Below are positions 11,667 through 21,400 of a stretch of 64,000 bases of DNA, in pieces. The stretch is taken from NCBI GenBank assembly GCA_002104935.1, contig MCGT01000005.1, forward strand, positions 1 to 64,000, given 5' to 3'. A program made the position numbers and the translations under genes. Within the stretch, counting starts at the first letter, position 1, and every line of letters starts with the position of its first letter. The DNA comes from Hesseltinella vesiculosa. Taxonomy: Eukaryota; Mucoromycota; Mucoromycetes; Mucorales; Cunninghamellaceae. A model generated the notes under the pieces. That model was not told the origin of the DNA, did not search any database, and was given only the letters and a program-made list of their open reading frames with translations.

Positions 11667-12309
11667 TTACTGTAACAGCAGTAAAGTGTTGCGTCCGTGG
11701 ATTGGGTGGCGGGCGGTGATGAAGTGCAAGCCATAGTTGTCGGGGTCAAAGTGGAATTGACCGGAGGTGCGAGAATGCGTGATCCTATGAGAAAATCCAA
11801 ACGGGTGCCAGTCCGGTTCCACTTCCTTGCTGAGCAAACCTCGACGGCACTGGAGACATAGGTCTTGCGCAGGCATGTCCAGCTCAGGCTTGAATATCAT
11901 CTTCACCACGCCTCCCGACCCAGAAGGCGCGCCAGTGGTGTAGCAGCGCTCACACAGCCCACGTTTATGTTGGATGGCCATGACCTGGAACATGGGTGAC
12001 TTGCCTTTTTTGATCAGCTTGCCAAGGGTGGAGAGGATGTTGGTCCAGAGCCAGAGGTGAGAGATGATCTGGTAGAAATGGCGGCACGTCATCGACAGCT
12101 GCAAGAGGTCACGGATGTCGACGAAGGCAAAGATTTGGCACCAAACATCGGGGTACGTGGCGGGAGAGAGGTGGGGTATGATATACCCTGAGACGATGGC
12201 CGACGTCTCAGCGTCGGCCGGTTCTTCCACAAGCTCGGTTGCTTGTTGTTTACCCTCATCCTTGGATGCATTGTTGGCGTTGGATGTTTGAGCGCAGGCT
12301 GGCCGGCAG
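11667..12309 (-). CDS. F-box protein (5' end unresolved)
   Basis: The minus-strand frame encodes at least 190 residues. An F-box-like helix pair is visible in YPDVWCQIFAFVDIRDLLQLSMTCRHFYQIISHLWLW. It is followed by a cysteine pair region (CERCYTTG ... CLQCRRGLL) that may bind zinc, and ends in ...HGRNTLLLLQ. F-box proteins select substrates for SCF ubiquitin ligases through Skp1. The frame has no ATG before an in-frame stop near 12310, so the first coding exon must lie upstream. An acceptor such as ...CTAAG at about 12309 would open the frame, but the donor exon could not be found. The upstream DNA is the disturbed H2B-like relic, so the gene may be 5'-truncated. Confidence 0.7.
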
Positions 12310-12760
12310 TCTTCTTAGCTAGGGCAACTTGGTAGCCGTGTTTCGCTTTTCCTTTTGAAAGGCGTTTAACAAAGTGGTGTAGTGTACGCCGACGAATACA
12401 CGTGGGAGGAACGATGATGTGGCTGATGATGTACTATTGTACCGGATGATCAAGGAGGAACTTGCACTGGGTTGGCGTTTGGTTGTTTTTAATCTGAATT
12501 CTGATGAGAAAAGTGTGCGTCATCTAGCTGGAGTGATGATAAATGGAAAATTTAACTCACTAACCTCCTTTGAAAGGCTTTCAATAAAGTGATGTAGCAT
12601 ACGAGATTCAAAGATAGTTGATTTTAATCTGAAAATCAGAAGAGAGAAGAATTGATAAAAGGAGGTTCGGGAGTCAAATGTTCTCACCTGCCTCCCTCTT
12701 TTTTTTGCCGCAGTATCAAGTGTAATAGTGGCACCTTTATCCATGTTAAAAAATAAGAAT
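12310..12760 (-). pseudogene. relic exons related to the H2B-like gene, tandemly duplicated
   Basis: On the minus strand, two similar segments occur about 215 bases apart. One (about 12618-12575) encodes ESRMLHHFIESLSKE; the other (about 12395-12325) encodes RRRTLHHFVKRLSKGKAKHGYQVAL. Its KGKAxHGYQxA piece matches KGKATHGYQAAM, the start of the histone fold in the H2B-like gene at 13772-14352. The nucleotide match includes GGTAGCCGTG and TTTTCCTTTTG on the plus strand. A possible first exon, MDKGATITLDTAAKKRGRQ, begins at 12742. No splice arrangement joining all pieces in one frame was found, and no histone fold follows. A broken paralogue is the simplest reading; an undescribed spliced gene is possible. 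Confidence 0.4.
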
Positions 12761-12908
12761 GAGTAAACTGGGACAAAGTGAAAGATATCAAACAAGCAAC
12801 CTACCGAATCCGTTCGGTGCTTAACCTTGAAAATAAAAAGGAGCAGTAGAAAAACGTAGAAAAAAAAGCGTTTTTAAAAAAAGGAAAAGGGGAAGGGATG
12901 GGGCGATC
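12729..12908. repeat. dispersed repeat copy A
   Basis: This 180-base segment is similar (by eye roughly four in five bases) to 55020-55189 in the same orientation. Shared blocks include GGCACCTTT, AATGAGTAAA, the CTACCGAATCCGTTC block, GTGCTTAACCTTGA and GCAGTAGAAAAAC. In both copies a minus-strand ATG followed by xKGA lies at one end, so the repeat may be a promoter plus gene start. ACCGAA-TCCG-TTCGGT at 12803-12818 is a perfect inverted repeat. Confidence 0.7.
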
Positions 12909-13771
12909 AAAAAGCGACTTGCTTTTTATCAAAAAAAAAAAGAAAACCAAGGTTCAGGGCTCGTGATAATTAACCCACAAAATAACATCTTGACCACAAG
13001 AGAAAAAAAAAATAGAGAAGGGACAAGTATATTCACTCTCCATCTTGTTATCCAACACATGCCTTTTTGGCCGACATCATTTGCTACTGCTATGCAACAT
13101 TTGACGTCCATTAGACAAGTCAGTCGTTGGCACTGCTACATTCTCTCCCCTTCTGCCAGGTTTTACGGTGGATGTGAAGCATGCTTTTATGCTAGTGTAG
13201 CCCATCAGAAAGTAACAGTGGAGCCCGGGAGCTTCACATAAACAACTTGCATCATAAACAAGTGCCCTGCAAAATCCGGTGATGATCGGTGGAAAATTTA
13301 TTTTTTGCGCACATTTAGGCTCCCTATGTTTTCGTTCAAAAATGGCCAGGGGACCCTCAGGGATTTTGAAAAATCTAAAAACCATCATAGATCGGCTTTG
13401 AACTGATGGATCCAACTCATTTTTTGTGTGGATATCAACAATGACATACACGAATGATGCTGAAAAAATCACATCGATTGAGCAAGGTTGCCCAGCCAAA
13501 GTTTGAAGAATCATGAATTCCATTCTCCGCTCCCCCAGCTAAAAAACTGTCAAAACCGACACAAACCAGGAAAAAACCGCTTTGCAGCCAAGAAAACCGG
13601 CTGAAAAAAACCAAGCCAAAATCGACTTCCTTCGATCAGCTTCAAATTTGTCATGGTGATAATACATGAAAAGTGATGACCATGGTAAAAGTATTAGCCT
13701 TCATGGATTACTCGATGATGAAATAGAGCCACTGGTTTTATTCAAGTTCGCCCTTTCTGAAAAAAAAAAAA
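12909..13771. other. gene-poor stretch beside the histone-fold genes
   Basis: A/T-rich sequence with open frames on both strands (for example minus 13523-13077, plus 12963-13241), none with recognisable motifs. It may hold old transposon sequence, but no terminal repeats were identified. Confidence 0.35.
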
Positions 13772-14352
13772 TTACTCCTTGCTTGACTCGTCATAGGTAT
13801 CCACCGCCCTTTGACCCATAGTTTGGGCATCACGGCCAAGTGTCCCACTTAGCACCAGCTGGACAGCGCAATGAACGTCATGGTCCAAGATTGTTTTGCG
13901 GCCAGACCGCTGAGCCAAAAAGTTGGCTTCTTCCATGATTCTATTCATGGTGTCGTTCAGCAATCCGTCAACCGCTTTTACACCGCCGGCTTGAACCAAG
14001 ACATTGACATGGTTAGATTTGAGAGCTCTAACCATGGCCGCTTGGTAGCCGTGTGTAGCTTTTCCTTTTGCAGGCGCTAGATCTACATTCAACTATGTGA
14101 GCTCGTATTAAATTCAATTTCTCAATTACCTTTGTAATGGTCTTTCAGCTCAGCGTCCGTGTGCACATAAACAGGTTGCACGCTGGGTTCATTCGTTGGG
14201 ATGGAATGAAATGACGCAACCGAGACTGCGCTGGAAGTTGTAGAAGAGCCAAAAGCATCTATTTCATTCATGAACCACGAAGTTGGAGATGGACATAATC
14301 ATAGAATCCGTCCCTTACCGTAATCTGCCAAGGGTGAAGTAGTGTGTTCCAT
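13772..14352 (-). CDS. divergent histone H2B-like protein
   Basis: Three minus-strand exons (14352-14319, 14258-14130, 14082-13772) give 157 residues. Residues 70-157 follow the H2B fold: HGYQAAMVRALK (alpha1), a spacer, VKAVDGLLNDTMNRIMEEANFLAQ (alpha2, cf. VNDIFERIATEASKLA), SGRKTILDHDVHCAVQLVLSG (loop 2 and alpha3, cf. STISSREIQTAVRLILPG), then TLGRDAQTMGQRAVDTY (alphaC). The N-terminal 70 residues are Ser/Thr/Val-rich, not the lysine-rich H2B tail. Compared with canonical H2B, the acidic-patch Glu positions become Thr (GTL for GEL) and Met (TMG for SEG), and the ubiquitinated Lys in VTKY is replaced (VDTY). The third-exon acceptor was chosen because only it keeps the histone frame. It is head-to-head with an H2A-like gene. 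Homology is inferred from motif order; function is unknown. Confidence 0.72.
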
Positions 14353-14561
14353 AATGATGAATAGAAAAGAAAGAAAAAATTAAAAAGCTGGAGTCAAATT
14401 ATGCTTTTATTGAAACCACAAAGATCAAGACTAAACAATGAATTTTTTTTATGAGCCTGGTCAGGAGTATTACTTGCTTTCTTTTTCTTTTTCGTTGTCT
14501 TTTTTCGCTCTCGTTTTCTTTTACATATTCTTTGCCTTTTTTTATTTTAACAAGCCTCAAC
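14353..14561. promoter_or_regulatory. shared promoter of the H2B-like and H2A-like genes
   Basis: About 209 bases separate the two divergent ATGs, the classic head-to-head layout of fungal H2A/H2B pairs. The sequence is T-rich toward the H2A-like gene. No consensus histone regulatory element was recognised. Confidence 0.5.
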
Positions 14562-14886
14562 ATGGCAAAATCCGCGTCCAAATCTCCAGCTAACAGCAAC
14601 GGGCTTGTATTTTCCATACACAAGAACGCACCGAGAAATGAAGGCGCGTTCAAAAGTGCCTAATGTATCCAAAAAAGCTGCAGTGTACATGGCTGGGGTG
14701 ATGGAGTTTCTGGCCATGGACATTTTTGATAGGTCAGCGAATGTGACAATAGCAGCAGGAAACAAAGTCGTCGATCAAGCTTGCATCGACGAAGTTGTCA
14801 ACCAAGACAAAGACTGGCAAACCTACTTTGATGGCAATCGAGGCTCCAGTCAGATCCCTTCAACTGGTCCAAAATGGTTTTTATAA
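14562..14886 (+). pseudogene. divergent histone H2A-like gene with a frameshift
   Basis: From ATG 14562 the frame encodes MAKSASKSPANSNGLVF... and hits a stop at 14661-14663. The +1 frame continues with an H2A fold: AAVYMAGVMEFLAMDIFDRSA (alpha2, cf. [20 protein letters not shown]), a loop, DQACIDEVVNQDKDW (alpha3 region) and a tail ending TGPKWFL. Removing one A from the AAAA run at 14653-14656 joins the frames and restores exactly the usual 26-residue spacing between the GL and PVY positions of H2A. A 28-nt GT-AG intron (14657-14684) would also restore frame but is too short for this gene set. So it is either frameshifted, or a homopolymer sequencing error in an intact gene. Acidic-patch positions are partly kept (E, D, D, D/K/D). 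Confidence 0.66.
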
Positions 14887-15072
14887 AATAAAAGTTTTCG
14901 CCAGCATAGTATGTCTCTATCTCTGATCCATTGACTCCAAAAACCAGTGCTGTCTATTATGGATATCGAGTGTTGCTTACCTCTGAAAAACAAGAGGGTC
15001 ACCCAGCGGAGACCAGTTTTTTTTTTTTTTTTTGGCTTCTTCATCCCATTTTATTGTCATCCAGGAGTTAAT

Positions 15073-15981
15073 TTACAAACACTCTTTATTTCGACATCTT
15101 TTCGACAAAGTGTCTTGCTTCAAAAACCTGTGGCGCTTAACCTTACTCTTTGCCACTGCCCAAAATTGTTCGATTGGGTTAAGCTCAGGTGAGTAAGTAG
15201 GCAGATACACACATTTATATCCTCGGTGCTCAATATACTTCTTTATGCTCCCATGCTTATGGATTGGTGCATTATCCATCACTAGATAATGTCCTTTCAT
15301 ATGCGGGTGTTTGTCCATTTCATCCAGAGTCATCTTCAAGAAGCTGACATAGTGACCTGTTACCGTTCCTGAACTTGCATACCCTTCAGCCTTTCTTGTC
15401 TTGGCTGGTCTTGGTTTTTTTACGCCAACCGTTATCAAGCCAGCGGCAGAGATGGCGCCCAATATTGACGTTGTGCTTGCTCTCGTAGTAGGTCTGGTTA
15501 CAATCGCGCGAGTGCCTCTTTTCGACCAAGCTCTTGAACGTTTCATATTTATATCAAATGCAGATTCGTCGAGAAACACACAATTCGTCAAGAAATCCAT
15601 ATCTGAATTTTCCCATTTACATACCCAGTTGTATCGTTCCTCAATCTTTGCTGAACTGTTTCTTTCGATGGAATGGAAATCTGCTTTTTTCAACGAAAGG
15701 TTGCATTCTTTTGTCATGAAGTTATGAACAGCACTGCGTGAAACCTTGAGATCATTGAATCGTTTCAGTAAATGCTCAGCCACTTCAGCAACAGTCGCAG
15801 AAGGATTAGTATCAATGAAGTTGACAACAGCTGTTTTATGCTCTTCAGTCAAGATGCACTTGCGACCTACTTTTCCACAACTCTCGAAAACACGATCAGG
15901 ACGCATACTATATTGCTTAGCCCATCTCTGCCCAGTTCGAACGTGGATTCCCAGCTGCTTGGCTGCAGCTGAAGCACTCAA
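15073..15981 (-). CDS. Tc1/mariner-type (IS630 superfamily) transposase
   Basis: The minus frame encodes about 300 residues. An N-terminal HTH region is AAAKQLGIHVRTGQRWAKQY, followed by a second HTH (PSATVAEVAEHLLKRF ... SRSAVHNFMTKE). The DDE_3 catalytic core is complete: FLDESAF (first Asp), VMDNAPIHKHGS (second Asp) and PELNPIEQFWA (Glu). It would cut and paste its own DNA at TA sites. The frame is open upstream of 15981 to about 16060 without an ATG; a short upstream exon or non-ATG annotation is possible. Terminal inverted repeats were not located. Family assignment is firm; activity is not known. Confidence 0.88.
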   Translation of the reverse strand: MSASAAAKQLGIHVRTGQRWAKQYSMRPDRVFESCGKVGRKCILTEEHKTAVVNFIDTNPSATVAEVAEHLLKRFNDLKVSRSAVHNFMTKECNLSLKKADFHSIERNSSAKIEERYNWVCKWENSDMDFLTNCVFLDESAFDINMKRSRAWSKRGTRAIVTRPTTRASTTSILGAISAAGLITVGVKKPRPAKTRKAEGYASSGTVTGHYVSFLKMTLDEMDKHPHMKGHYLVMDNAPIHKHGSIKKYIEHRGYKCVYLPTYSPELNPIEQFWAVAKSKVKRHRFLKQDTLSKRCRNKECL

Positions 15982-16063
15982 GCACTTTTCAATCTTCAGA
16001 TCGAAAAACCTAGCCTTTCCAGTGCGGTATAGCGCATATACTCCCGTTTCGTGTTTGCATCCT

Positions 16064-16651
16064 TCATTTGAATATTTTTGTTTTTTTTTGTTTTTTTATC
16101 AGCATCGGGCTAGTTTGGGAAGATTGACAAGACGCCGTATTTTTTAAGTATTCAGTATGCGTTGCAATCGGCTCAACAATGAATTCATTCTGATCAACGT
16201 GTATTTTCAGCATGATGTGTACTGTGGGAGCTGACGCCAGGAGGATATAAAAATGAACCGAGAAGCCAATGACTTGTATGGCCAAGATGCCGTGCACGCG
16301 TTTAACTTCGATAGCATTTTTGCAGAACACACCCAGGCGATAGAGGTCCATACATAAGCAGTGATTGTTATGTCGTTGGTCAGCTGCCCTATGCTTCTCC
16401 GTACCCAAGGTTTGAAGCATGCTGGATGCCATGACACCGCTTAATAGCCAAATCGGGTCGACCCTGGTATAACTTGTCATCTTGAAGGGCTTCCATAGTG
16501 AAGAATTTGGTATAAACACAGCAAGTAATTCAATTAGAATCTTTTCTTTGTTTATTTCTCTTCGAAAATTCAAATGAAGAAGAAAAGGCATTGGTACTTT
16601 GAGGCGCTTTGACTCTACATTGGCATTGGAGTATCCCAGTGTCTCCTCCAT
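16064..16651 (-). CDS. transposon-associated hypothetical protein
   Basis: This minus-strand frame of up to 195 residues ends 80 bases before the transposase frame and is read in the same direction. The C-terminal half has the pattern CLCMDLYRLGVFCKNAI ... VHGILAIQVIGFSVHFYILL. From memory this resembles a widely dispersed family of uncharacterised Mucorales proteins (DLxRLGxFxKxAI ... GxLxxQxxGxxxxFY). An intron around GTACCAATG at about 16605 is possible. It has no named domain that I can identify. Its position suggests it is part of, or hitchhikes with, the mobile element. Confidence 0.45.
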   Translation of the reverse strand: MEETLGYSNANVESKRLKVPMPFLLHLNFRREINKEKILIELLAVFIPNSSLWKPFKMTSYTRVDPIWLLSGVMASSMLQTLGTEKHRAADQRHNNHCLCMDLYRLGVFCKNAIEVKRVHGILAIQVIGFSVHFYILLASAPTVHIMLKIHVDQNEFIVEPIATHTEYLKNTASCQSSQTSPMLIKKQKKTKIFK

Positions 16652-16839
16652 GTTTGTTTGGGTAAACTTATAGCTGGACTTGATAGAAAAAGAAGATGTT
16701 AGTGCACTATTAGGGGTAGAAAATTGTTATACGTGCAAAAAAGGAAAAAGAGGGAGATGTCAATTCTTAACATTCAAAAGAATTAAGAATATCCAGGTCC
16801 ACGGGACTTGCGTGTTCATTTTTTTTTCTGGGGTGTTTC

Positions 16840-17870
16840 CATCTTCTTCCTCCCCCACCACACGAGAGAGGGCGTCAGCGACCACTTGATCCTTGCCAGG
16901 CTTGTACTTGATTTCCGGGTCGTAGAGCTCCAATTCATTGATCCACACGTTTGCCACCACTAGGGCGAGATGCTCTACTCTTGCCATAACCAGTTTTAGT
17001 CTTATGCATGGCACGTGCCCGAAACTGTTGGGGCTGTTGACGGCGAGGTTGGATAGGCCGAGTGTTGCCCTTGAACGGGGGTCGTCCATTATGAGAGGAA
17101 CGAGCCTTGTTGCTATAGCATTCGTTCTCATTGTGAAAAACGATGCGTCCAGGATGATTGGGGCAATTGCCCTGGCTTGCCTTGCGATCGGTAAGCACAT
17201 TGGTCCTTTTAGGGAAGTGAGACTTGTCAGTAGCTTCCGCTGCGTAACGCTGGGCTACGTTGGAACGTGCGGGGTGGAAATGCTCTTGGTAAATTGGCAA
17301 GGTAGCAAGATCGTTGACGATTTGTTGTACGTCTGCAAGAGTGGGTTGGTACTGTTTTTATGAAAGCCTGCATGAAGTGGCTGTTCAACCGCTCATTGCT
17401 GGGCAGGAGAGCCCTCGTGAACTTGAGGCCAAACGAGGTGTCCTGTTGGAGGCTTGCGTCAAAAGCCAATTGCTGATAGCGCACAAAAAAGTCACGAATG
17501 TGCTCGGTGCTGCCGAGTTGGAGATTTTCCTTCACCGAAGAGTACGATGAGAAGATCACGAGCCTGGGACCAGGGGAGCTGACTCTGCTGGAGACATTTC
17601 ATCTTAATGGTCTCGGCAAAGTAGGTGTTCAAGGAGATACGTACCACTCTTCCCCATTCTCTTTCCATGGCGTCACCGTTGGCTTCCATGATGAATTCCA
17701 GGTCATGCAGATACTCATGGATGTTTTCGTAAAGTTTACGATTAGGATCGATACTGGGATCCTCTCGCCCTTGACAGACGAGTTGCAAACGGGGCACGTC
17801 TTTAGGTCGAATGTGCTCCATTCTCGTGGTCAAGGTTCTGTTCGCTGCCTTGGTCCTTGTCGTTCTCAAG
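16840..17870 (-). mobile_element. degenerate Ty3/Gypsy retrotransposon, internally deleted
   Basis: On the minus strand a Gag-like sequence runs from 17870 to about 16935 in at least three frames: a capsid-like segment (RPKDVPRLQLVCQGREDP, LYENIHEYLHDLEF), NLQLGSTEHIRDFFVRYQQLAF, then a nucleocapsid-like part with CPNHPGRIVFHNENEC and an Arg/Gln-rich tail. Immediately after it, at 16930-16840, comes WINELELYDPEIKYKPGKDQ followed by VADALSRV, the conserved end of the Gypsy reverse transcriptase/RNase H region. Protease and nearly all of RT and RNase H are missing. Frame breaks lie near 17545 and 17320. It is a dead element. Confidence 0.85.
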
Positions 17871-18418
17871 GTTCTGTTCGCTACCTTGGATCATCCTGTC
17901 CTCAGCCATCAATGGAGCGTTCGCAGGAAAGTGCGTGATATCATCGCGCCCAGCATGCTCGTACAGTTGTCAGCACTGCCAAAAGGACATGCAAGGTGTT
18001 CGCTCGTTTGGATTTAGTTGTAACGACCTGGGCAGATTGAACTTGTGGGCGGTAAGTAAATGCTTTCGCAGGTTCTGGCCATTGGCCATTGCGTGGGTCA
18101 GTCCATTTTTTTTTGCATCTAGGCACAAAGCATTGATCAACAAGGTAAGTGAGCTGGGGGTATTGGTGGATGGGTCATTGCAGCGAGTAAAGGAAAGGAA
18201 AGAAAAAAAACAACTCTCACTTGAATTTTTTTTTTTTCCGCCTTTTTCCTCCCCAGCTCATTTTTTATTTTTTGCTCTTTTTCTTTTGCACTTGACAAAA
18301 GAAAGAAAACGCTTGGTGTGCACATCAGGGCTGCTGGTATTTCTTTTTTCTTACTCTCTTTCTTTTTTAAGCACCCCCTATTCCCTCCTTTCCTTTATAT
18401 TTGCACATTACAGGCAGC
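17871..18418. other. intergenic, upstream of SLA1
   Basis: This holds the flank of the Gypsy relic and a T/A-rich promoter region of the Sla1 gene. A TTACAG acceptor-like site ends at 18413, so a 5' UTR intron may precede the ATG. No other gene is seen. Confidence 0.4.
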
Positions 18419-21400
18419 ATGAAATACATTAATATTTGTAAAGCACTCTATGACTACACCCCACAAGCCGACGATGAGCTAGAGATTCGCGAAGACGATG
18501 TGCTGTATATCTTGGAAAACGATGACCCCGAATGGCTAAAGGCTCAATTGAAATCTACCTCCGTGGACGAAATAGGCCCTATTGGTATTGTGCCTGCCAA
18601 CTATGTGGATGAAGTAAGATAACCTTTTTGGGGGGGGGGGATGAAAAAAGAAGTCCTCATCTTTTTCTCTTCTAGGCTGAGCCGATTGGCTCAGTCAAGG
18701 CATTGTACGATTATGAAGCCCAACAAGAAGAAGAACTCAACTTTGCTGAAGATGATATTTTGGTGTTGTATGAAAACGATGACCCCGATTGGTTTCTCGT
18801 CAAGTCTCGAGATGGCCAGATTGGTCTTGTGCCCAGCAACTATGTTGAGACCGTAAGCACAACACACCAAAAAGGAGACCAGAGCAATGCTAGTTAACCT
18901 AAAAGGTCTCCTATTTTTTTCTTTTTCTTTTTCATGTTGGCCCATAGATCGTTGCGTCTCCCCCCGAACCTGCTACACTTCCCACACCCTCTTTGGCCGG
19001 TCATGAGTCTGTAAAGCAAGCGTGGCAACGACAAAAGGAAGACCGGTACTCACTCCTCATTTTTTGCTGCAGGTCGCTGAGATAACACCTGGTGTATCTT
19101 CAGCCTCGGGCGAATGGGCCGTGCAAGAATACGACCCCGTCAAGAAGAAAAAGACCAAGAACAAAGGCAACCTGTTCATTGCCAACGGCTTGCTGTGCTA
19201 TGGCAGCTCTACCGACAAAGCTTTGCCAGTGCAGCAATACCCGCTCCAAGACGTCACCCAATGTTCTTTGGACGGCAAATTGATCCATATTGCCCTTATC
19301 GACGGCACCTTGTACGATTTCCAACTGGCCTCCAAAACGGACGCCAAAGCCATCCATACGATCCTGGACAGTGTGACGCCGGCCCCCAATGTACCTACCA
19401 TCATCGAGCCTGTCCATCACGATGCAGCCATCCCCACACCACCACCCCTTCCTGCCCATGCCACCTCTCCAGCTCCTGCCGCTCCAGCTACCACCGCCGT
19501 GGACGAGCCTGCCTGCGAGCCTCGCTGGGGTGTCGTGCTGTATGCGTTTGACGGCCAAGCCGACGATGAGCTGACGGTGCAAGAGAATGACCAGGTCCTG
19601 ATCACCGACTATGTCAGCAGTGACGAATGGTGGACCGTCGAATACCAAGATGGCCGCTCTGGCATTATACCTGCTTCCTATGCGATGTTCCATGAAGACT
19701 TTGAGGCCCAAGAAGCCCAAGAACAAGAGGCCGAACGATTGCGACAAGAACAAGAACAGCAGGCTGCGGCGGCGGCTGCCGAAGAAGAGGAACAGCAACG
19801 AGCTGCCGCCGCCTCTGCAGCAGCAGCAGCCCAGCAACAACACGCCCATCAACAGCAGCAAGATAAGGAACGTGTCCGTCAGCTGGAAGTCGATCGTCGT
19901 CGCAAAATGCAAGAGGAGACCAAGCAGCGTGAATTGGCCGCCCACAAACCCTCCCCTCATCTCGCCCCAGCCATTGCCTCGCCTCTTGCCTCCTCCCCTC
20001 GCCTTGTCACCTCGTCTCCTCAGCAACCCATCTCCTCCCCTCGACGAAGCGACATTCCCGCCCCCTTGCCCCCTTCCACGCCGAAAAAATCACCTGTCAT
20101 GGCCTCGCCCTCTGCTCCTCCACAGCCAGAAGGCGCCAAAGTACGCACCTGGACCGATCGCACAGGCGCCTTCAAAGTCGACGCGCAGTTCCTTAGCATT
20201 GGCAATGGCAAGATCCGTCTGCACAAGGTCAATGGCGTCAAGATTGACGTGCCTTTACAAAAGATGTGTGCCGAGGATCTGAAATACATTGAGCAGCAAA
20301 CCGGCCAGCGGCTCCTCGATGACAAGTTGGATGATCATCTGCCCTTGGCCCACTTTGCCAACAACAATGCCGCCGGTGACGGCTTCCACTGGTTCGACTA
20401 CTTTGCCAAGATCAACATCCCAGCCAACCATGCCATGCGCTATGCCGCCTCTTTCCAACAAGAAGGCCTCACCGAAAAGGACCTGGACAGCCTGACCCAC
20501 CGTCGCATGAAGGCCCTCGGCCTGCTCGAACAGCACGTACGCCGACTGGAAGGCTACTTGGAAGCCAGCACCATCGACCCGCCCTCGGACTCGGAAGAGG
20601 CAGGTGCCAGCCGGCGCAAGGGTAAAAAATCAGTCACCTTTGGCTCCACCACCACGATCCATGACAGCGACGGCTTTGACGCCGATGCGCGTCAGCGTCA
20701 GATCGACGAAGACGAACGCTTTGCTCGCCAGCTACAACAGGAAGAAGATAAACAATCGCCTAACCGCACTCACCTTCAACGACGAGGTAAGAGGGCAGAG
20801 GAAAAAGAAAGGCATGGCCTCTGGAAGCTGACCTCTCATTTTTTTTTCCTCTACCTCCTCTTTAGGCACCGGTCGACCAACGCCGTCTGTGTCTGCGCCT
20901 AAAGACATGAATACCGAAATTATGGACAAGATCAAGAGTCAGTTGAGCAGCCAGCCCTTACAACCCAAACCGGCCGCTCCCTCACTACCCTCTCGATCAT
21001 CCATGGCCATCAACACGCCGCCGCCCACGGCATCATCCACCCCTATTGCACCCACCCCCTCGGCTCCTCCTCCTCCTCCTGCAGCTGCCGCCTCGTTTGC
21101 ATCCACCCCGGCTCCTGCCACTGCACCCGCTGCTTCTGGCTTCCAGGACGATGCTTGGACCAACCGCCCCACCAATGGTCCAGCCAGCACCACGTGGACT
21201 TCACCTGCTCAGCCATCGGCTCCTTCCTTGCCTCAGCAGCCACAGCCACCAGCCATGCCAGCTCGCCAGCGACCAACGCCCCAAGTGTCCCAAACCAATG
21301 CGGTCAATCCCCAGCAACTGAACCAATGGTTACAACCCAATACTGCCGCCTCTCCATCTCCTCAGCAACAGCCCGTGATGCAGCCCATGATGCAACCACC

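Noticed and set aside
14657..14684. 28-nt GT-AG intron in the H2A-like gene
   Set aside because: It restores frame but is far shorter than the other introns here and removes residues needed for normal H2A spacing. A one-base indel fits better.
19027..19072. 27-nt intron in SLA1 (GTACTC ... TGCAG)
   Set aside because: It would be unusually short and leaves the next exon out of frame. The donor at 19011 gives a 62-nt in-frame intron.
19100..20026. 308-codon minus-strand frame across SLA1
   Set aside because: It is the reverse of the Sla1 coding exon, with Gly/Leu runs from Pro/Gln codons. SH3 and SHD1 content is on the plus strand.
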